From positions 302,453 through 366,452 of the forward strand of contig NZ_SMTL01000004.1 of NCBI RefSeq assembly GCF_004358025.1: a stretch of DNA of 64,000 nt. The letters are read 5' to 3'. This DNA comes from Rhizobium deserti. Its GTDB lineage: Bacteria; Pseudomonadota; Alphaproteobacteria; Rhizobiales; Rhizobiaceae. Within the stretch, counting starts at the first letter, position 1. Every line of letters begins with the position of its first letter. The notes under the pieces are model-generated. The model was not told the DNA's origin. It saw only the letters and a list, made by a program, of their open reading frames with translations, and did not search any database. The translations under genes were made by a program, and so were the position numbers. This document shows, in pieces, positions 18,217 through 28,212 of the stretch.

Positions 18217-19485
18217 TCAACCCAGCCATGCAGGAAGAGAATCAAGCCCGATCAGCTCGTCGTATGTGCCGCGGGGCCGCACCACATGGAACTCACTTTC
18301 TTTTACCAGAACCTCCGGAACCAGAAGGCGCGAATTATAAGTGCCGGCCTGGACGGCGCCGTAGGCACCGGCTGAGCCGACAGCGATCAGATCGCCCGGC
18401 TGCGGCTGTGCCATCTCCCGGTCGAGAGCAAGATAATCACCGGTTTCGCAGACCGGGCCGACGACGTCACCCTTGATACGGGGTGCGTCGGCGGAAGGCG
18501 TGACGACCGGGCGGATCGAATGAAAGGCATCGTAAAGTGTCGGACGGATGAGGTCGTTCATGGCGCCGTCGACGATTACGAAAGTCTTTTCGCCGCCGTC
18601 CTTCACGTAAATCACTTCGGTCACCAGAATTCCGGCATTGCCAACGATCAGCCGGCCCGGTTCAGTGATGATCTTGCAATTCAAGGTTCGCAGCTGGCGC
18701 TTCACCGTTTCCGCATAGGCGTCCGGCAGCGGCGGTGGATTGTTGTCGTCCTTGTAGGGAATTCCAAGGCCGCCGCCGATATCGACGTGCTGGATTCCGT
18801 GGCCATCGGCGCGTAGCACATCGACGAGCTCACGCAGCAGCCGAAAAGCATGTTCGAATGGTTCCAGCTCGGTGATCTGGCTGCCGATATGCATGTCGAT
18901 GCCGGTGACTTCTATGCCCAGCAGTTGGGCGGCATGGGCATAGACGTTTCGGGCTCGCTCATAGGCGATCCCGAACTTGTTCTCTTTCTTGCCAGTTGAA
19001 ATTTTGGCATGTGTGCCGGCATCCACATCGGGATTGATCCGGAAAGAAACATGAGCGCGCTTGCCGTACTTCTGAGCTCGCAGGTTCAGCACTTCCAGTT
19101 CAGGCTCGGATTCGACATTGAAGCAGTAAATGCCGGCTTCCAGCGCCAGATCCATTTCCGGAACAGTCTTTCCAACGCCGGAAAACATGATGCGGCTGGC
19201 CGGAATGCCGGCCGCCAGCGCCCGTCGCAATTCCCCGCCGGAAACGACGTCGACGCCGGCTCCCAGCCGAGCCAGCGTCTTCAGCACTGCCTGGTTCGAA
19301 TTGGCTTTCATCGCGTAGCAGACCATAGCGTCCACATCGGAGAAAGCTTGCGCGAAGACTTTGTAATGCCGCTCAAGGGTTGCGGTGGAATAAACGTAAA
19401 AGGGCGTGCCGACGGCCCTGGCTATTTCCGGAATCGGCACGTTCTCGGCATGCAGCACGCCGTCAATGTACTGGAAGTGGTTCAA
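18217..19485 (-). CDS. lysA: Diaminopimelate decarboxylase
   Basis: A 422-residue PLP enzyme of usual length. It starts at TTG 19485, since the family begins NHFQYIDGVLHAE, no ATG is near, and GAG lies eight bases upstream. The PLP lysine sits in CYAMKANSN, with HIGSQI, DIGGGLGIPY, EPGRLIVGNAG and CETGD present. It converts meso-diaminopimelate to lysine, the last lysine step, in the cytoplasm. It begins 14 bases after the lptM stop and forms an operon with argH and lptM. Confidence 0.95.
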   Translation of the reverse strand: MNHFQYIDGVLHAENVPIPEIARAVGTPFYVYSTATLERHYKVFAQAFSDVDAMVCYAMKANSNQAVLKTLARLGAGVDVVSGGELRRALAAGIPASRIMFSGVGKTVPEMDLALEAGIYCFNVESEPELEVLNLRAQKYGKRAHVSFRINPDVDAGTHAKISTGKKENKFGIAYERARNVYAHAAQLLGIEVTGIDMHIGSQITELEPFEHAFRLLRELVDVLRADGHGIQHVDIGGGLGIPYKDDNNPPPLPDAYAETVKRQLRTLNCKIITEPGRLIVGNAGILVTEVIYVKDGGEKTFVIVDGAMNDLIRPTLYDAFHSIRPVVTPSADAPRIKGDVVGPVCETGDYLALDREMAQPQPGDLIAVGSAGAYGAVQAGTYNSRLLVPEVLVKESEFHVVRPRGTYDELIGLDSLPAWLG

Positions 19486-19499
19486 ATGAAAGCTCGGAA

Positions 19500-19706
19500 C
19501 TATAGAAGGGGATCGAGAAAGAAACGGCGCTCGGCAACCGGCTCCGGCTTTTTCTCGCCGGGTTTGGTGCTCTTGCGGATATTCTGCTGTTCCACAGGCG
19601 TGCTCGGGCGGTCGAGATCGCCCTTGCGGCCGCATCCTGCAGCGGCGAGGCCAGCAAGGCTTAGTACGACGGTAATGCGGACAGTATTCATCACGTAGTT
19701 GGACAT
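19500..19706 (-). CDS. lptM: LPS translocon maturation chaperone LptM-like small lipoprotein
   Basis: A 68-residue lipoprotein with a short signal (VRITVVLSLAGLAAAGC) and a clear lipobox before the cysteine, followed by GRKGDLDRP as in the YifL/LptM family. In E. coli LptM binds LptD and helps its disulfide maturation in the outer membrane. A position directly before lysA is a hallmark of yifL in many proteobacteria. ATG 19706 is chosen; ATG 19688 is a possible shorter start. Confidence 0.82.
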   Translation of the reverse strand: MSNYVMNTVRITVVLSLAGLAAAGCGRKGDLDRPSTPVEQQNIRKSTKPGEKKPEPVAERRFFLDPLL

Positions 19707-19790
19707 TCTCATTCGTCTCCGGCCGGCTGCGCAACTTTCATAGCGAAGTTCAACAGGCTTGTGCAGTCATTATTGACGATATGCCCGGTC

Positions 19791-21194
19791 TCAGTTCCGG
19801 CCCCGCCACCAGGCAATCTGCTTGCGCACTTCGGCGGGCGCAGTGCCGCCGAAGCTGGTGCGACTGGCAACGGAGGCATCCACGGAGAGAACGTCGAAGA
19901 CCTTGTCGGTGATCTCAGGGTTGATGGCCTGCAGTTCCTGCAACGAGAGTTCCGCCAGGCCGCAGCCCTTGGCTTCCGCCAGCGCGACGGCGCGACCGGT
20001 GACATGATGGGCTTCGCGAAAGGGCAGGCCAACCTCGCGCACCAGCCAGTCGGCAAGGTCGGTCGCGGTCGAGAAGCCGGCACCGGCGGCGGCACGCATC
20101 CTGTCGGTGCGGATTGTCATGTCCCGCATCATGCCGGTCATCGCGGCGATGGCCAATTCCAGGTTCTCGGCAGCATCGAATACCTGTTCCTTGTCCTCCT
20201 GCATGTCCTTGGAATAGGCGAGCGGCAGGCCCTTCATGATGGTCAGCAGCGCGACGAGCGAGCCGTTGATACGGCCGGTCTTGGCGCGCACCAGTTCAGC
20301 CGCATCCGGGTTCTTCTTCTGCGGCATAATGGAGGAGCCGGTCGAAAAAGCGTCCGACAGACGCACAAAGCCGAATTGCGGCGTCGACCAGATGACGATC
20401 TCTTCCGCAAGACGCGAAAGATGCATGGCACAAATGGCCGCGACCGAGAGAAATTCCAAAGCAAAATCGCGATCGGAGACGGTGTCGATGGAATTGCGGG
20501 TCGGTTCCCGGAAGCCAAGCGCCTTGGCGGTCATGTGGCGGTCGATCGGGTAGGGCGTGCCAGCGAGCGCTGCGGCGCCGATAGGGCTTTCGTCGAGGTG
20601 GTCGATGGCGTGGCGGACGCGCGCCCGGTCGCGGCCGAACATTTCCACATAAGCCATGCAGTGATGGCCGAAGGTGACAGGCTGGGCGGCCTGGAGGTGG
20701 GTGAAACCGGGCATGACTGTTTCGGCATGCTCTTCGGCACGATCGAGGAACGCGCCAATCAGGTCGGTCAGCATGGCTTCGGTCTTGACGAGCGCTTCCT
20801 TGACCCAAAGGCGGAAATCGAGCGCCACCTGATCGTTGCGCGAGCGCGCCGTGTGCAGGCGACCGGCGGCCGGGCCGATGAGGGTGGCAAGCCGCCCCTC
20901 GATATTCATGTGTATGTCTTCGAGCTTACGCGAGAATTCGAAGGTCCCGCTTTCGATCTCTGACATGATCGTGTTCAGGCCGGACACGATCATGTCTTTA
21001 TCTTGCGCGGAAATAATGGCCATTTCCGCCAGCATGGTCGCATGCGCTATAGAGCCGCGGATATCCTGGGCGTAGAGCTTCTTGTCGAAACCGATCGAGG
21101 CATTTATCTCCTCCATGATGGCATCCGGCCCAGAAGCGAAGCGTCCGCCCCACATCTGGTTGGAAGATGTCGCGTCCTTCGTGCCGTCGGCCAT
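19791..21194 (-). CDS. argH: Argininosuccinate lyase
   Basis: A 467-residue member of the fumarase/aspartase superfamily with WGGRF at the N-terminus, the [11 protein letters not shown] block, [16 protein letters not shown] and the signature [12 protein letters not shown]. It cleaves argininosuccinate to arginine and fumarate, the last arginine step. ATG 21194 has AGGA nine bases upstream, better than the in-frame ATG at 21200. It is divergent from tlpA by only 24 bases, so the two promoters must overlap the coding starts or each other. It is the first gene of the argH-lptM-lysA operon. Confidence 0.96.
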   Translation of the reverse strand: MADGTKDATSSNQMWGGRFASGPDAIMEEINASIGFDKKLYAQDIRGSIAHATMLAEMAIISAQDKDMIVSGLNTIMSEIESGTFEFSRKLEDIHMNIEGRLATLIGPAAGRLHTARSRNDQVALDFRLWVKEALVKTEAMLTDLIGAFLDRAEEHAETVMPGFTHLQAAQPVTFGHHCMAYVEMFGRDRARVRHAIDHLDESPIGAAALAGTPYPIDRHMTAKALGFREPTRNSIDTVSDRDFALEFLSVAAICAMHLSRLAEEIVIWSTPQFGFVRLSDAFSTGSSIMPQKKNPDAAELVRAKTGRINGSLVALLTIMKGLPLAYSKDMQEDKEQVFDAAENLELAIAAMTGMMRDMTIRTDRMRAAAGAGFSTATDLADWLVREVGLPFREAHHVTGRAVALAEAKGCGLAELSLQELQAINPEITDKVFDVLSVDASVASRTSFGGTAPAEVRKQIAWWRGRN

Positions 21195-21218
21195 GAGCAT
21201 GAATCCTGGAGTGATTTT

Positions 21219-21887
21219 ATGACGTCGAAAAGACCCCTGGGCCTCCCGTCCGTCCGGTTGATCATGATTGCCGCCGTCGCTGGAATTCTTGCCGGCGCGG
21301 TGGCGGTATACGTGAGGAATGTGGGATCTGGCAATGGCGCAGAAGGCCTGTTTGCTGCCTCATCGGGTGCCTGTGGAGGCGCAATCGAGAAGGTTAAATC
21401 CGTTTCGCAGTTCTCCAGGGGGCAGGTGGCAGCCATGGTTGCCGCGCAGCCGCCGCGGCCCCTCGACCTCGCGTTCAAAGGGCCGGAGGGCCAGGAGCTA
21501 AAAACCGCCGATTTCAAGGGCAAGACCGTGCTTCTGAACCTCTGGGCAACCTGGTGCGGTCCATGTCGGGAGGAAATGCCGGCGTTGAATGCGTTGCAAA
21601 AGGATATGGGCGATCCTGGCTTCGAGGTCGTGGCGGTCAATATCGATACGGGAAGTGACGAAAAGCCTAAGGCCTTTCTCGCCGACTACGGCATCGACAA
21701 GCTTGGCTATTACCGCGACAGCTCGATGGGGGTCTTCAACGCGCTGAAGAAAGAGGGTCTTGCCTTCGGCCTGCCCGTGACGCTGGTGATAGACAAGCAG
21801 GGCTGCCTGATTTCGGCAATGAACGGCCCCGCGGCCTGGGACAGCGCCGATGGCAAGGCGCTGATCGCGGCGGCGAAAGCGCCTTAA
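21219..21887 (+). CDS. tlpA: TlpA-family thiol:disulfide oxidoreductase
   Basis: A 222-residue membrane-anchored thioredoxin-like protein from ATG 21219. A single N-terminal helix (residues about 12-32) tethers a periplasmic domain with the active site [11 protein letters not shown] (WCGPC) and the cis-proline loop [10 protein letters not shown]. Rhizobial TlpA reduces copper-centre proteins during cytochrome oxidase assembly. It also has two cysteines near the domain start (ACGG) and near the end (KQGC). Family and active site are clear; the specific partner is inferred. Confidence 0.88.
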   Translation: MTSKRPLGLPSVRLIMIAAVAGILAGAVAVYVRNVGSGNGAEGLFAASSGACGGAIEKVKSVSQFSRGQVAAMVAAQPPRPLDLAFKGPEGQELKTADFKGKTVLLNLWATWCGPCREEMPALNALQKDMGDPGFEVVAVNIDTGSDEKPKAFLADYGIDKLGYYRDSSMGVFNALKKEGLAFGLPVTLVIDKQGCLISAMNGPAAWDSADGKALIAAAKAP

Positions 21888-21893
21888 GACAAG

Positions 21894-22775
21894 TCAACGC
21901 GTCGGAACCGGCGTCTCGCCCCGGTAATCATAGAAGCCGCGGCCGGATTTGCGGCCAAGCCAGCCAGCCTCGACATACTTCACCAGGAGCGGGCAGGGGC
22001 GGTATTTCGAATCCGCCAGACCATCATGCAGGACCTGCATGATGGAAAGGCAGGTATCAAGGCCGATGAAATCGGCAAGCTGCAGCGGGCCCATGGGATG
22101 GTTGGCGCCAAGCTTCATCGCTGTGTCGATCGCTTCTACCGATCCGACGCCTTCATAAAGCGTATAGATCGCCTCGTTGATCATCGGCAGCAGAATACGG
22201 TTGACGATAAAGGCCGGGAAGTCCTCCGCAACCGTTGCCGTCTTTTCCAGCGTGGTCACGTAATCCTTTGCGGTCCGGAACGTCGCCTCGTCGGTGGCAA
22301 TCCCACGCACCAGTTCGACCAGCTTCATCACCGGCACCGGGTTCATGAAATGTATGCCCATGAAGCGCTCGGGGCGATCGGTGGCAGAAGCAAGACGGGT
22401 AATCGACAGCGACGAGGTATTGGTGGCGAGGATGGCTTCCGGCTTCAGCACCGGACAAACCTGCGCATAGATCTTGCGTTTGACGGCTTCTTCTTCGGTT
22501 GCAGCCTCGATGACGATGTCCATGGCCGCCAGATCGTTGATGTCGGCGGAGCCGGTAATGCGGCCGAGAGCCGACGCCCGTTCTTCATCTGCGAGCTTGC
22601 CACCGCCTACCTGCCGAGCGAGGTTGCCATTGATGGTGGCAAGAGCGGCTTCTATGCGATCCTTGGAGAGATCATACATCTGCACCTTGTAGCCGGCGAG
22701 CGCCGAGACATGGGCAATGCCGCAGCCCATCTGCCCAGCCCCGATGATGCCGATGCTCTTCATGACCGAGCCCAT
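21894..22775 (-). CDS. 3-hydroxybutyryl-CoA dehydrogenase
   Basis: A 293-residue enzyme with an N-terminal NAD fold (GIIGAGQMGCGIAHV), NTSSLSITRLA, the catalytic-histidine region GIHFMNPVPVMKLVELV, and NRILLPMINEAIY. It oxidises 3-hydroxyacyl-CoA, as in butanoyl-CoA or polyhydroxybutyrate-related metabolism. ATG 22775 has GGGAG seven bases upstream; an alternative is ATG 22763. It follows etfB-etfA on the same strand with a gap of about 140 bases, a known rhizobial grouping that links acyl-CoA oxidation to the electron-transfer flavoprotein. Confidence 0.92.
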   Translation of the reverse strand: MGSVMKSIGIIGAGQMGCGIAHVSALAGYKVQMYDLSKDRIEAALATINGNLARQVGGGKLADEERASALGRITGSADINDLAAMDIVIEAATEEEAVKRKIYAQVCPVLKPEAILATNTSSLSITRLASATDRPERFMGIHFMNPVPVMKLVELVRGIATDEATFRTAKDYVTTLEKTATVAEDFPAFIVNRILLPMINEAIYTLYEGVGSVEAIDTAMKLGANHPMGPLQLADFIGLDTCLSIMQVLHDGLADSKYRPCPLLVKYVEAGWLGRKSGRGFYDYRGETPVPTR

Positions 22776-22918
22776 GGTGTCGCTCCCTTGGCGGTTCCGC
22801 GTTTCTACCGCGCGTCTTATCTACGAAAATGCCGGACTGCACATATGCAGCCCGGCAGATTTTTATTCCGCTACCATGCGTGTTGCCAGCACTTTCGGCG
22901 CGCGCAGGGATAATGCGA

Positions 22919-23848
22919 TCAAAGCGCCTTCTCAAGTTGAGGCAGGATCTCGAAGAGGTCGCCGACAAGGCCGTAGTCCGCTACCTGGAAAATCGGTGCT
23001 TCCTCGTCCTTGTTGATGGCAACGATCACCTTCGAGTCCTTCATGCCGGCAAGATGCTGGATAGCACCTGAAATGCCGACGGCGATATAAAGCGCCGGCG
23101 CCACCACTTTGCCTGTCTGGCCCACCTGCCAGTCATTCGGCGCATAGCCGGCGTCGACCGCAGCGCGCGAAGCGCCGATGGCAGCGCCCAGCTTGTCGGC
23201 GACCGGCAGGAGAACTTCCTTGAACTTTTCAGAAGATCCAAGCGCGCGTCCACCCGAAATGATGATCTTGGCGGAGGTCAGTTCGGGACGCTCGGAGGAG
23301 GCAATGGCGTCAGATACGAAGCTGGAGAGGTCAGGACTGGTTGCCGCCGAAACAGTCTCGACCGTTGCCGAGCCACCTTGGCCGGCAGCGGCGAAGGACG
23401 CGGTGCGCACGGTGATCACCTTCTTCGCGTCGGTGGACTGCACCGTCTGGAGTGCGTTGCCCGCATAGATCGGCCGCTTGAACGTATCGGCGGAAATGAC
23501 TTCGATGATTTCCGAGACCTGCATGACATCGAGAAGCGCTGCCACGCGCGGCATGACGTTCTTTGCAGATGCCGTCGCGGCCGCGATAATGGTGTCATAG
23601 GCGCCGGCCAGCGAGACGATCAGTGCGGCGAGCGGTTCAGCAAGGCTGTTGGCAAGGCTGGCGTCATCGGCAAGCAGGACCTTCGATACGCCCGCAAGCT
23701 TGGCGGCGGCATCGGCTGCCGCTTGGGCCCCCGAGCCGGCGACGAGGACATGGATGTCGCCGCCGATCTGGCTTGCTGCCGTCAGCGCCTTGGCTGTCTG
23801 GTCCGAGAGGCTGCTATTGTCGTGTTCCGCCAGAAGAAGAATAGCCAT
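22919..23848 (-). CDS. etfA: Electron transfer flavoprotein subunit alpha
   Basis: A 309-residue protein with the ETF-alpha N-terminal domain (LLLAEHDN) and a C-terminal FAD domain: [77 protein letters not shown]. With EtfB it carries electrons from acyl-CoA and other dehydrogenases to the quinone pool. The start lies 26 bases after the etfB stop, so the two are co-transcribed. Confidence 0.96.
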   Translation of the reverse strand: MAILLLAEHDNSSLSDQTAKALTAASQIGGDIHVLVAGSGAQAAADAAAKLAGVSKVLLADDASLANSLAEPLAALIVSLAGAYDTIIAAATASAKNVMPRVAALLDVMQVSEIIEVISADTFKRPIYAGNALQTVQSTDAKKVITVRTASFAAAGQGGSATVETVSAATSPDLSSFVSDAIASSERPELTSAKIIISGGRALGSSEKFKEVLLPVADKLGAAIGASRAAVDAGYAPNDWQVGQTGKVVAPALYIAVGISGAIQHLAGMKDSKVIVAINKDEEAPIFQVADYGLVGDLFEILPQLEKAL

Positions 23849-23874
23849 GATATGTGTCTCCTAACTCTTCCGGT

Positions 23875-24621
23875 TCAAAGAATGCCAGCGGTCTTCAGGT
23901 TCGCGACGAGCTCTTCGACGCTCTTGACCTTGATGCCCGCCTTGCGACCGCCTGGCTCCTCGGTCTTCAGGACCTTGAGACGCGGTGCGGTATCGACGCC
24001 GAAATCGGCCGGGGTCTTCTTGTCGAGCGGCTTCTTCTTGGCCTTCATGATATTCGGCAGCGAAGCGTAGCGCGGCTCGTTCAGACGCAGGTCCGTGGTG
24101 ACCACGGCGGGAAGCTTGATCTCGATCGTCTGGAGGCCGCCATCGACTTCGCGGGTGACCTTGGCGGTGCCTTCGCCGAGTTCGATCTTTGATGCGAAGG
24201 TCGCCTGCGAAGAACCTAGCAGCGCTGCCAGCATCTGGCCGGTCTGGTTGGAATCGTCGTCGATCGCCTGCTTCCCGACGATGATCAGGCCCGGCTGTTC
24301 GGCATCGACCACGCTTTTGAGGATCTTCGCGACAGCCAGCGGTTCGACCGCGTCGTCGCTTTCGACCAGGATGGCCCGGTCTGCACCCATGGCAAGCGCG
24401 GTGCGCAAGGTTTCTTCAGCCTTGGCGGGACCGATCGACACTACGACCACTTCCTCTGCCTTGCCGGCTTCCTTCAGGCGCAGGGCCTCTTCGACCGAGA
24501 TTTCGTCGAACGGGTTCATCGACATCTTGACGTTCGCCAGTTCGACGCCCGAACCATCCGGCTTGACCCGGATCTTGACGTTGTAATCGACCACGCGCTT
24601 CACAGGCACCAGGATCTTCAT
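23875..24621 (-). CDS. etfB: Electron transfer flavoprotein subunit beta
   Basis: A 248-residue protein starting [14 protein letters not shown], with the ETF-beta features [42 protein letters not shown] and [19 protein letters not shown]. It binds AMP and pairs with EtfA. The start ATG 24621 has a GGAAGGA site; the open frame runs ten codons further upstream. First gene of the etfB-etfA-hbd series. Confidence 0.96.
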   Translation of the reverse strand: MKILVPVKRVVDYNVKIRVKPDGSGVELANVKMSMNPFDEISVEEALRLKEAGKAEEVVVVSIGPAKAEETLRTALAMGADRAILVESDDAVEPLAVAKILKSVVDAEQPGLIIVGKQAIDDDSNQTGQMLAALLGSSQATFASKIELGEGTAKVTREVDGGLQTIEIKLPAVVTTDLRLNEPRYASLPNIMKAKKKPLDKKTPADFGVDTAPRLKVLKTEEPGGRKAGIKVKSVEELVANLKTAGIL

Positions 24622-24759
24622 GGGGTCCTTCCTAACTGTCTCCAGCCGCAAACTGCGACATTTGCGGCGTCTTCATTTGTCAGTGGGCGACATGGATACG
24701 CATTTTTTACGCGATTACAACGGCGTTTCTCGGACCCGACGTGCGGATTCGTCATAGCG

Positions 24760-25506
24760 CTATTCGGCTACAGGTTCGGCCTGAGACGCGGCCGGGTTGC
24801 GCCGCACAGCTTTGGGCGTTACGATGTTTCGGTCAAAAAGCGGCACGCCCTTGCGCCGCATGAACAGCACCAGGATGGCGCCAGCGAGGATGCCGCCGAC
24901 ATGGGCGCCCCATGAAACAAAGCCATCCAGATCCAGGGCAAGCATGACGAACTGCTGCACGATCCATAAGGCGAGCGGAATGAAAGCCGGCAGCGGCAGC
25001 GGAATGCGAAACAGAACGAGGACCCAGACCCGCACGCGCGGATGCAGCAGGAAATAGGCTGCAACCACGCCCGAAATCGCTCCGGACGCGCCGATCAGCG
25101 GCCCTTCTGCCGAAGGCGCGACCAGGCCGTGCAGCAGGGCGCCGGCAGCGGCGCACAGCAGATAGAAGATCAAAAAGCGGATATGGCCGAGCGCGTCTTC
25201 GACATTGTCTCCGAAAACCCAGAGAAACAGCATGTTGGAGGCCAGGTGCCAGAAGTCGAAATGCAGGAAGGCATAGGTGATGAAGGTCGCATCATCCGGC
25301 ACGATGGTCAGCGATGGGTCCAGTACAGCACAGTTGAAAATCACTGCCGGTATAAAGCCCAAGCCTAGCGATGCATGTTCGACAGCTTCCGGTGTCGCGA
25401 TCGTCGTGAACAGCCAAGCAACGAAATTCAGCGCAATGATGCTGATGGTCACGTATTGCACGCGGATATATTTCAGCTCAACAGCGTCGTGCAGCGGGAT
25501 GAACAT
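24760..25506 (-). CDS. Rhomboid-family intramembrane serine protease
   Basis: A 248-residue membrane protein with about six helices from ATG 25506 (GGGAGGAG upstream). The catalytic serine is in GASGAISG and the catalytic histidine in WGAHVGGILAG; HFDFWHLASNMLFLWVFGDNVED is the conserved HxxxNxxFL region. It cleaves membrane-spanning substrates in the inner membrane; substrates are unknown. It starts 23 bases after the end of the adenosyltransferase gene on the same strand. Confidence 0.9.
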   Translation of the reverse strand: MFIPLHDAVELKYIRVQYVTISIIALNFVAWLFTTIATPEAVEHASLGLGFIPAVIFNCAVLDPSLTIVPDDATFITYAFLHFDFWHLASNMLFLWVFGDNVEDALGHIRFLIFYLLCAAAGALLHGLVAPSAEGPLIGASGAISGVVAAYFLLHPRVRVWVLVLFRIPLPLPAFIPLALWIVQQFVMLALDLDGFVSWGAHVGGILAGAILVLFMRRKGVPLFDRNIVTPKAVRRNPAASQAEPVAE

Positions 25507-25529
25507 GGTCGGTCTCCTCCCGCTGATAC

Positions 25530-26102
25530 TTATCTGTTCTTGCCCGGAACCCAAAGGATATCTGCTTTGCCTTTGTCGTTGGCAAAGCGGGCAGCAACGA
25601 ACAGGAAGTCGGAAAGCCGGTTGACGTATTTCAATGCCGCCAGCCCCACCGCCTCCTGCCGCGCTAATTCCACCATCAGACGTTCAGCCCGACGTGCCAC
25701 GGTCCGGGAGAGATGCAGATGGGCCGCCGCCGGCGAGCCGCCTGGAAGCACAAAGGATGTCAGCGGATCGAGTTGCCCGTTCAACATGTCGATTTCCATT
25801 TCGAGGCGCGTTGCCTGCGCCTCGATGATCCGCAGCGGCTCGTAGTCGAGGACTTCGCCCGTGTCAGGCGTGGCGAGATCGGCACCGAGATCGAAGAGGT
25901 CGTTCTGAATGCGCAAGAGCATGGCGTCGAGATCGGGCATTTCCGCCATATGAAGCCGCGCCAGTCCAAGTGCCGAATTTGTTTCGTCTACGGTTCCAAA
26001 AGCTTCCACGCGAAGGTCGTGCTTTTCCCGCCGGGGTCCGCAAACCAGCGCCGTGGTGCCGTTGTCACCTGTCCGGGTGTAGATCTTGTTGAGCTTTACC
26101 AT
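25530..26102 (-). CDS. Cob(I)alamin adenosyltransferase, PduO type
   Basis: A 190-residue protein from ATG 26102 with KIYTRTGDNGTTAL, FGTVDETNSALGLAR, LPGGSPAAAHLHLSRTVARRAER and a C-terminal NRLSDFLFVAARFAN. These define the PduO/MMAB family, which adenosylates cob(I)alamin to coenzyme B12 with ATP. It is unlike CobA/CobO in sequence. It may complement the CobST pathway seen at the left edge, but the two loci are far apart. Confidence 0.92.
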   Translation of the reverse strand: MVKLNKIYTRTGDNGTTALVCGPRREKHDLRVEAFGTVDETNSALGLARLHMAEMPDLDAMLLRIQNDLFDLGADLATPDTGEVLDYEPLRIIEAQATRLEMEIDMLNGQLDPLTSFVLPGGSPAAAHLHLSRTVARRAERLMVELARQEAVGLAALKYVNRLSDFLFVAARFANDKGKADILWVPGKNR

Positions 26103-26118
26103 TGCCAATTGCCTGTCG

Positions 26119-26322
26119 TCAGGTCGGCCGCCCGCCGCCGGTTAACCAGAGGGTGAACATGATCAGGACGATGGCCACGGCCTGCAAAAGGAGGCGCAAT
26201 TGCATCAGCTTGTTGGATCGGTTGGCATCGGTGCCCTTGACCATGCTGAACAGACCACGGATCAGCACAAGCGCGACAAGCCCCATGACGATGAGGGCTA
26301 GGACGGTAGTAAAAGTCGACAT
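26119..26322 (-). CDS. HIG1-domain twin-helix small membrane protein
   Basis: A 67-residue protein with two hydrophobic segments (residues about 7-27 and 46-64) separated by a polar stretch with NRSNKLMQLRLLLQ. This is the hypoxia-induced HIG_1_N pattern seen in Rhizobiales small proteins next to the adenosyltransferase gene. In eukaryotes HIG1 proteins associate with cytochrome oxidase; the bacterial role is not known. The gene lies 17 bases upstream of the adenosyltransferase. Confidence 0.8.
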   Translation of the reverse strand: MSTFTTVLALIVMGLVALVLIRGLFSMVKGTDANRSNKLMQLRLLLQAVAIVLIMFTLWLTGGGRPT

Positions 26323-26338
26323 GTCGGTATTCCGCCTT

Positions 26339-27172
26339 TCAGTCCAGCCGGCGCATCAGCCGGTAGAAGAGCGCGGCCGGCAAGAGTCTTTTGAAGAATG
26401 CGCCCTGCTTGGCGGGCGTGGTGACAAGATAATGGGGCTTTGGACGAGGTGCGGTCAAGGCGTGCACCAGGACCTTGTAGACGGCCTCGGGGCCGAGCTT
26501 GTGGCGGTTCACCCCGCCCGTCCCGTCGAGCCGACGAAGCTGGCGCCGGTATTCTTCCGCATGAGCCGAGCCCTCCAGATCGATATGCTCGTGGATCTTC
26601 GCTAAGGCGTTCGCCGTAAATCTCGAGTCGATCGGGCCCGGTTCGATCAGGCTGACCTCGATGCCGCTGCCTTGAAGCTCCATGCGCAAAGTAACCGTCA
26701 GTCCCTCAAGTGCATATTTCGACGCCGTATAAGCGCCGCGGAAGCGATAGGGTAATAGCCCAAGGATAGAGGAGCAATTGACGATTCGACCGTATCCCTG
26801 CGCCCGCATGAACGGGATCACCCGGCGGGTCAGTTCGTGCCAGCCGAAGAAGTTCGTTTCGAACTGTTCGCGCAGCACGTCGGTTGCAAGATCCTCCACC
26901 GCCCCTGGCTGCCCATAGGCGCCATTGTTGAAAAGCGCGTGGATCCGGCCTCCCGTCCTCGCCCCTACTGTTTCCACCAAGGTTTCGATCGTGTCCGGTC
27001 GGGTATAATCCATCACCAGGGCCTCGATGCCGTCCGCCTCGAGCGCCGCCAGGTCGCTCTCCTTACGGACCGTGGCGAAGACGCGCCAGCCGTCTGTCTT
27101 CAGCGCGCGAGCGCAGTGGGCGCCGATGCCGGAGGAACAGCCGGTAATGACGATCGTTTTTGTTTCGGTCAT
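26339..27172 (-). CDS. Short-chain dehydrogenase/reductase
   Basis: A 277-residue classical SDR with the cofactor motif TGCSSGIG (residues about 10-17), NNGAYGQPGAVED (normally NNAG), the catalytic serine in NCSSILG and the YTASKYALEGL YxxxK pair. LIEPGPIDSRFTANA is the substrate-loop region. The substrate is unknown. It starts divergent from the BrkB-like gene (69 bases between) and ends 17 bases before the HIG1-like gene. Confidence 0.85.
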   Translation of the reverse strand: MTETKTIVITGCSSGIGAHCARALKTDGWRVFATVRKESDLAALEADGIEALVMDYTRPDTIETLVETVGARTGGRIHALFNNGAYGQPGAVEDLATDVLREQFETNFFGWHELTRRVIPFMRAQGYGRIVNCSSILGLLPYRFRGAYTASKYALEGLTVTLRMELQGSGIEVSLIEPGPIDSRFTANALAKIHEHIDLEGSAHAEEYRRQLRRLDGTGGVNRHKLGPEAVYKVLVHALTAPRPKPHYLVTTPAKQGAFFKRLLPAALFYRLMRRLD

Positions 27173-27240
27173 CCAAGAGCTTCCCTATACAAATCGCGTC
27201 TACCTCCCATATTTCCTCGCAAGTCACAACGGAGTTGCCA

Positions 27241-28212
27241 TTGTCGGAACAAACCCGCCCTGTGAGGTGGCCAAGATTGGCGTTCAAGGTGCTGTGGGAC
27301 GCCTATTGGCACTTCTCCGATGACGACGGATGGGCCATGGCGAGCCATGTGGCGCTTTCCGGCCTCCTGGCACTGTTCCCATTCCTGATTTTCGGCACCG
27401 CTCTTGCAGGTTTCCTTGGCGCTGGCGGCTTTTCCGCAACCGCTGTTCATCTGCTTTTCGATGCCTGGCCTGCAGATATAGCCGAGCCGATCGCGTCAGA
27501 AATGCAGAGGGTTCTGCAAATTCCGCGCGGCGGCCTTCTGACGGTGTCGGTTCTTGCAGCCGCCTATTTCGCTTCAAATGGCGTCGAGGCGTTGCGCATA
27601 TCGCTCAACCGCGCTTATCGGGTGACGGAACAGCGGCCGTGGTATGTGACACGGCTTGCAAGCCTCGGTTATGTCATCGTCGCAGTGATTATTTTCGCAA
27701 TCATCAGCATTCTGCTCGTGGCGGTTCCGGTTGCGCTCCGGTTCGCAGAAACGCGCTTCCCGTGGCTGATCTCCGACCTCAATGCGGCCGCGAACTGGGG
27801 ATTGGTCGGAACGGCCCTGCTGTTGATGATAGGGCTTCTCTTGTCCCATAAATGGCTACCGGCAGGAGAGCGACGTATCATCGACATCCTGCCGGGCGTG
27901 GGGCTGACGATCATTCTCTGGACGGCGTTCGGCTTTGGCTTTGCCGCCTATCTGTCCACCTTCGCAAACTATGCTGCCACCTATGCAGGCCTCGCCTCGA
28001 TCATGATCGTGCTCATCTTCCTGTATATGGTCGGCGTGATCTTCATGCTTGGGGCGGAATTTAACGCCGCCCTGATGAAGTACCGGATCTATTCCGTCTT
28101 TTCACGGACGAGGAAGGAGCGCCGTCGACGCGACGCGCTGCTAAAGGCCGACAAGCCGACGGACATCACCGAGCATAAACCCGTTGCCGCGGAGCGTAGC
28201 GAGACCCGTTGA
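27241..28212 (+). CDS. YihY/BrkB-family inner membrane protein
   Basis: A 323-residue protein with about six membrane helices and the family motifs MASHVALSGLLALFPFLIF, SNGVEALRISLNRAYRVTE, KWLPAGERR and GAEFNAALMKYR. Such proteins were once called ribonuclease BN, but that nuclease activity belongs to a different protein; they are integral membrane proteins of unknown transport or envelope function. TTG 27241 is chosen because GGAG lies six bases upstream. The last 72 bases run antisense over the end of gluQ. Confidence 0.85.
   Translation: MSEQTRPVRWPRLAFKVLWDAYWHFSDDDGWAMASHVALSGLLALFPFLIFGTALAGFLGAGGFSATAVHLLFDAWPADIAEPIASEMQRVLQIPRGGLLTVSVLAAAYFASNGVEALRISLNRAYRVTEQRPWYVTRLASLGYVIVAVIIFAIISILLVAVPVALRFAETRFPWLISDLNAAANWGLVGTALLLMIGLLLSHKWLPAGERRIIDILPGVGLTIILWTAFGFGFAAYLSTFANYAATYAGLASIMIVLIFLYMVGVIFMLGAEFNAALMKYRIYSVFSRTRKERRRRDALLKADKPTDITEHKPVAAERSETR

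Noticed and set aside
19761..20963. A 400-codon plus-strand frame opposite argH
   Set aside because: argH is complete with its signature; the shadow has no domain pattern.
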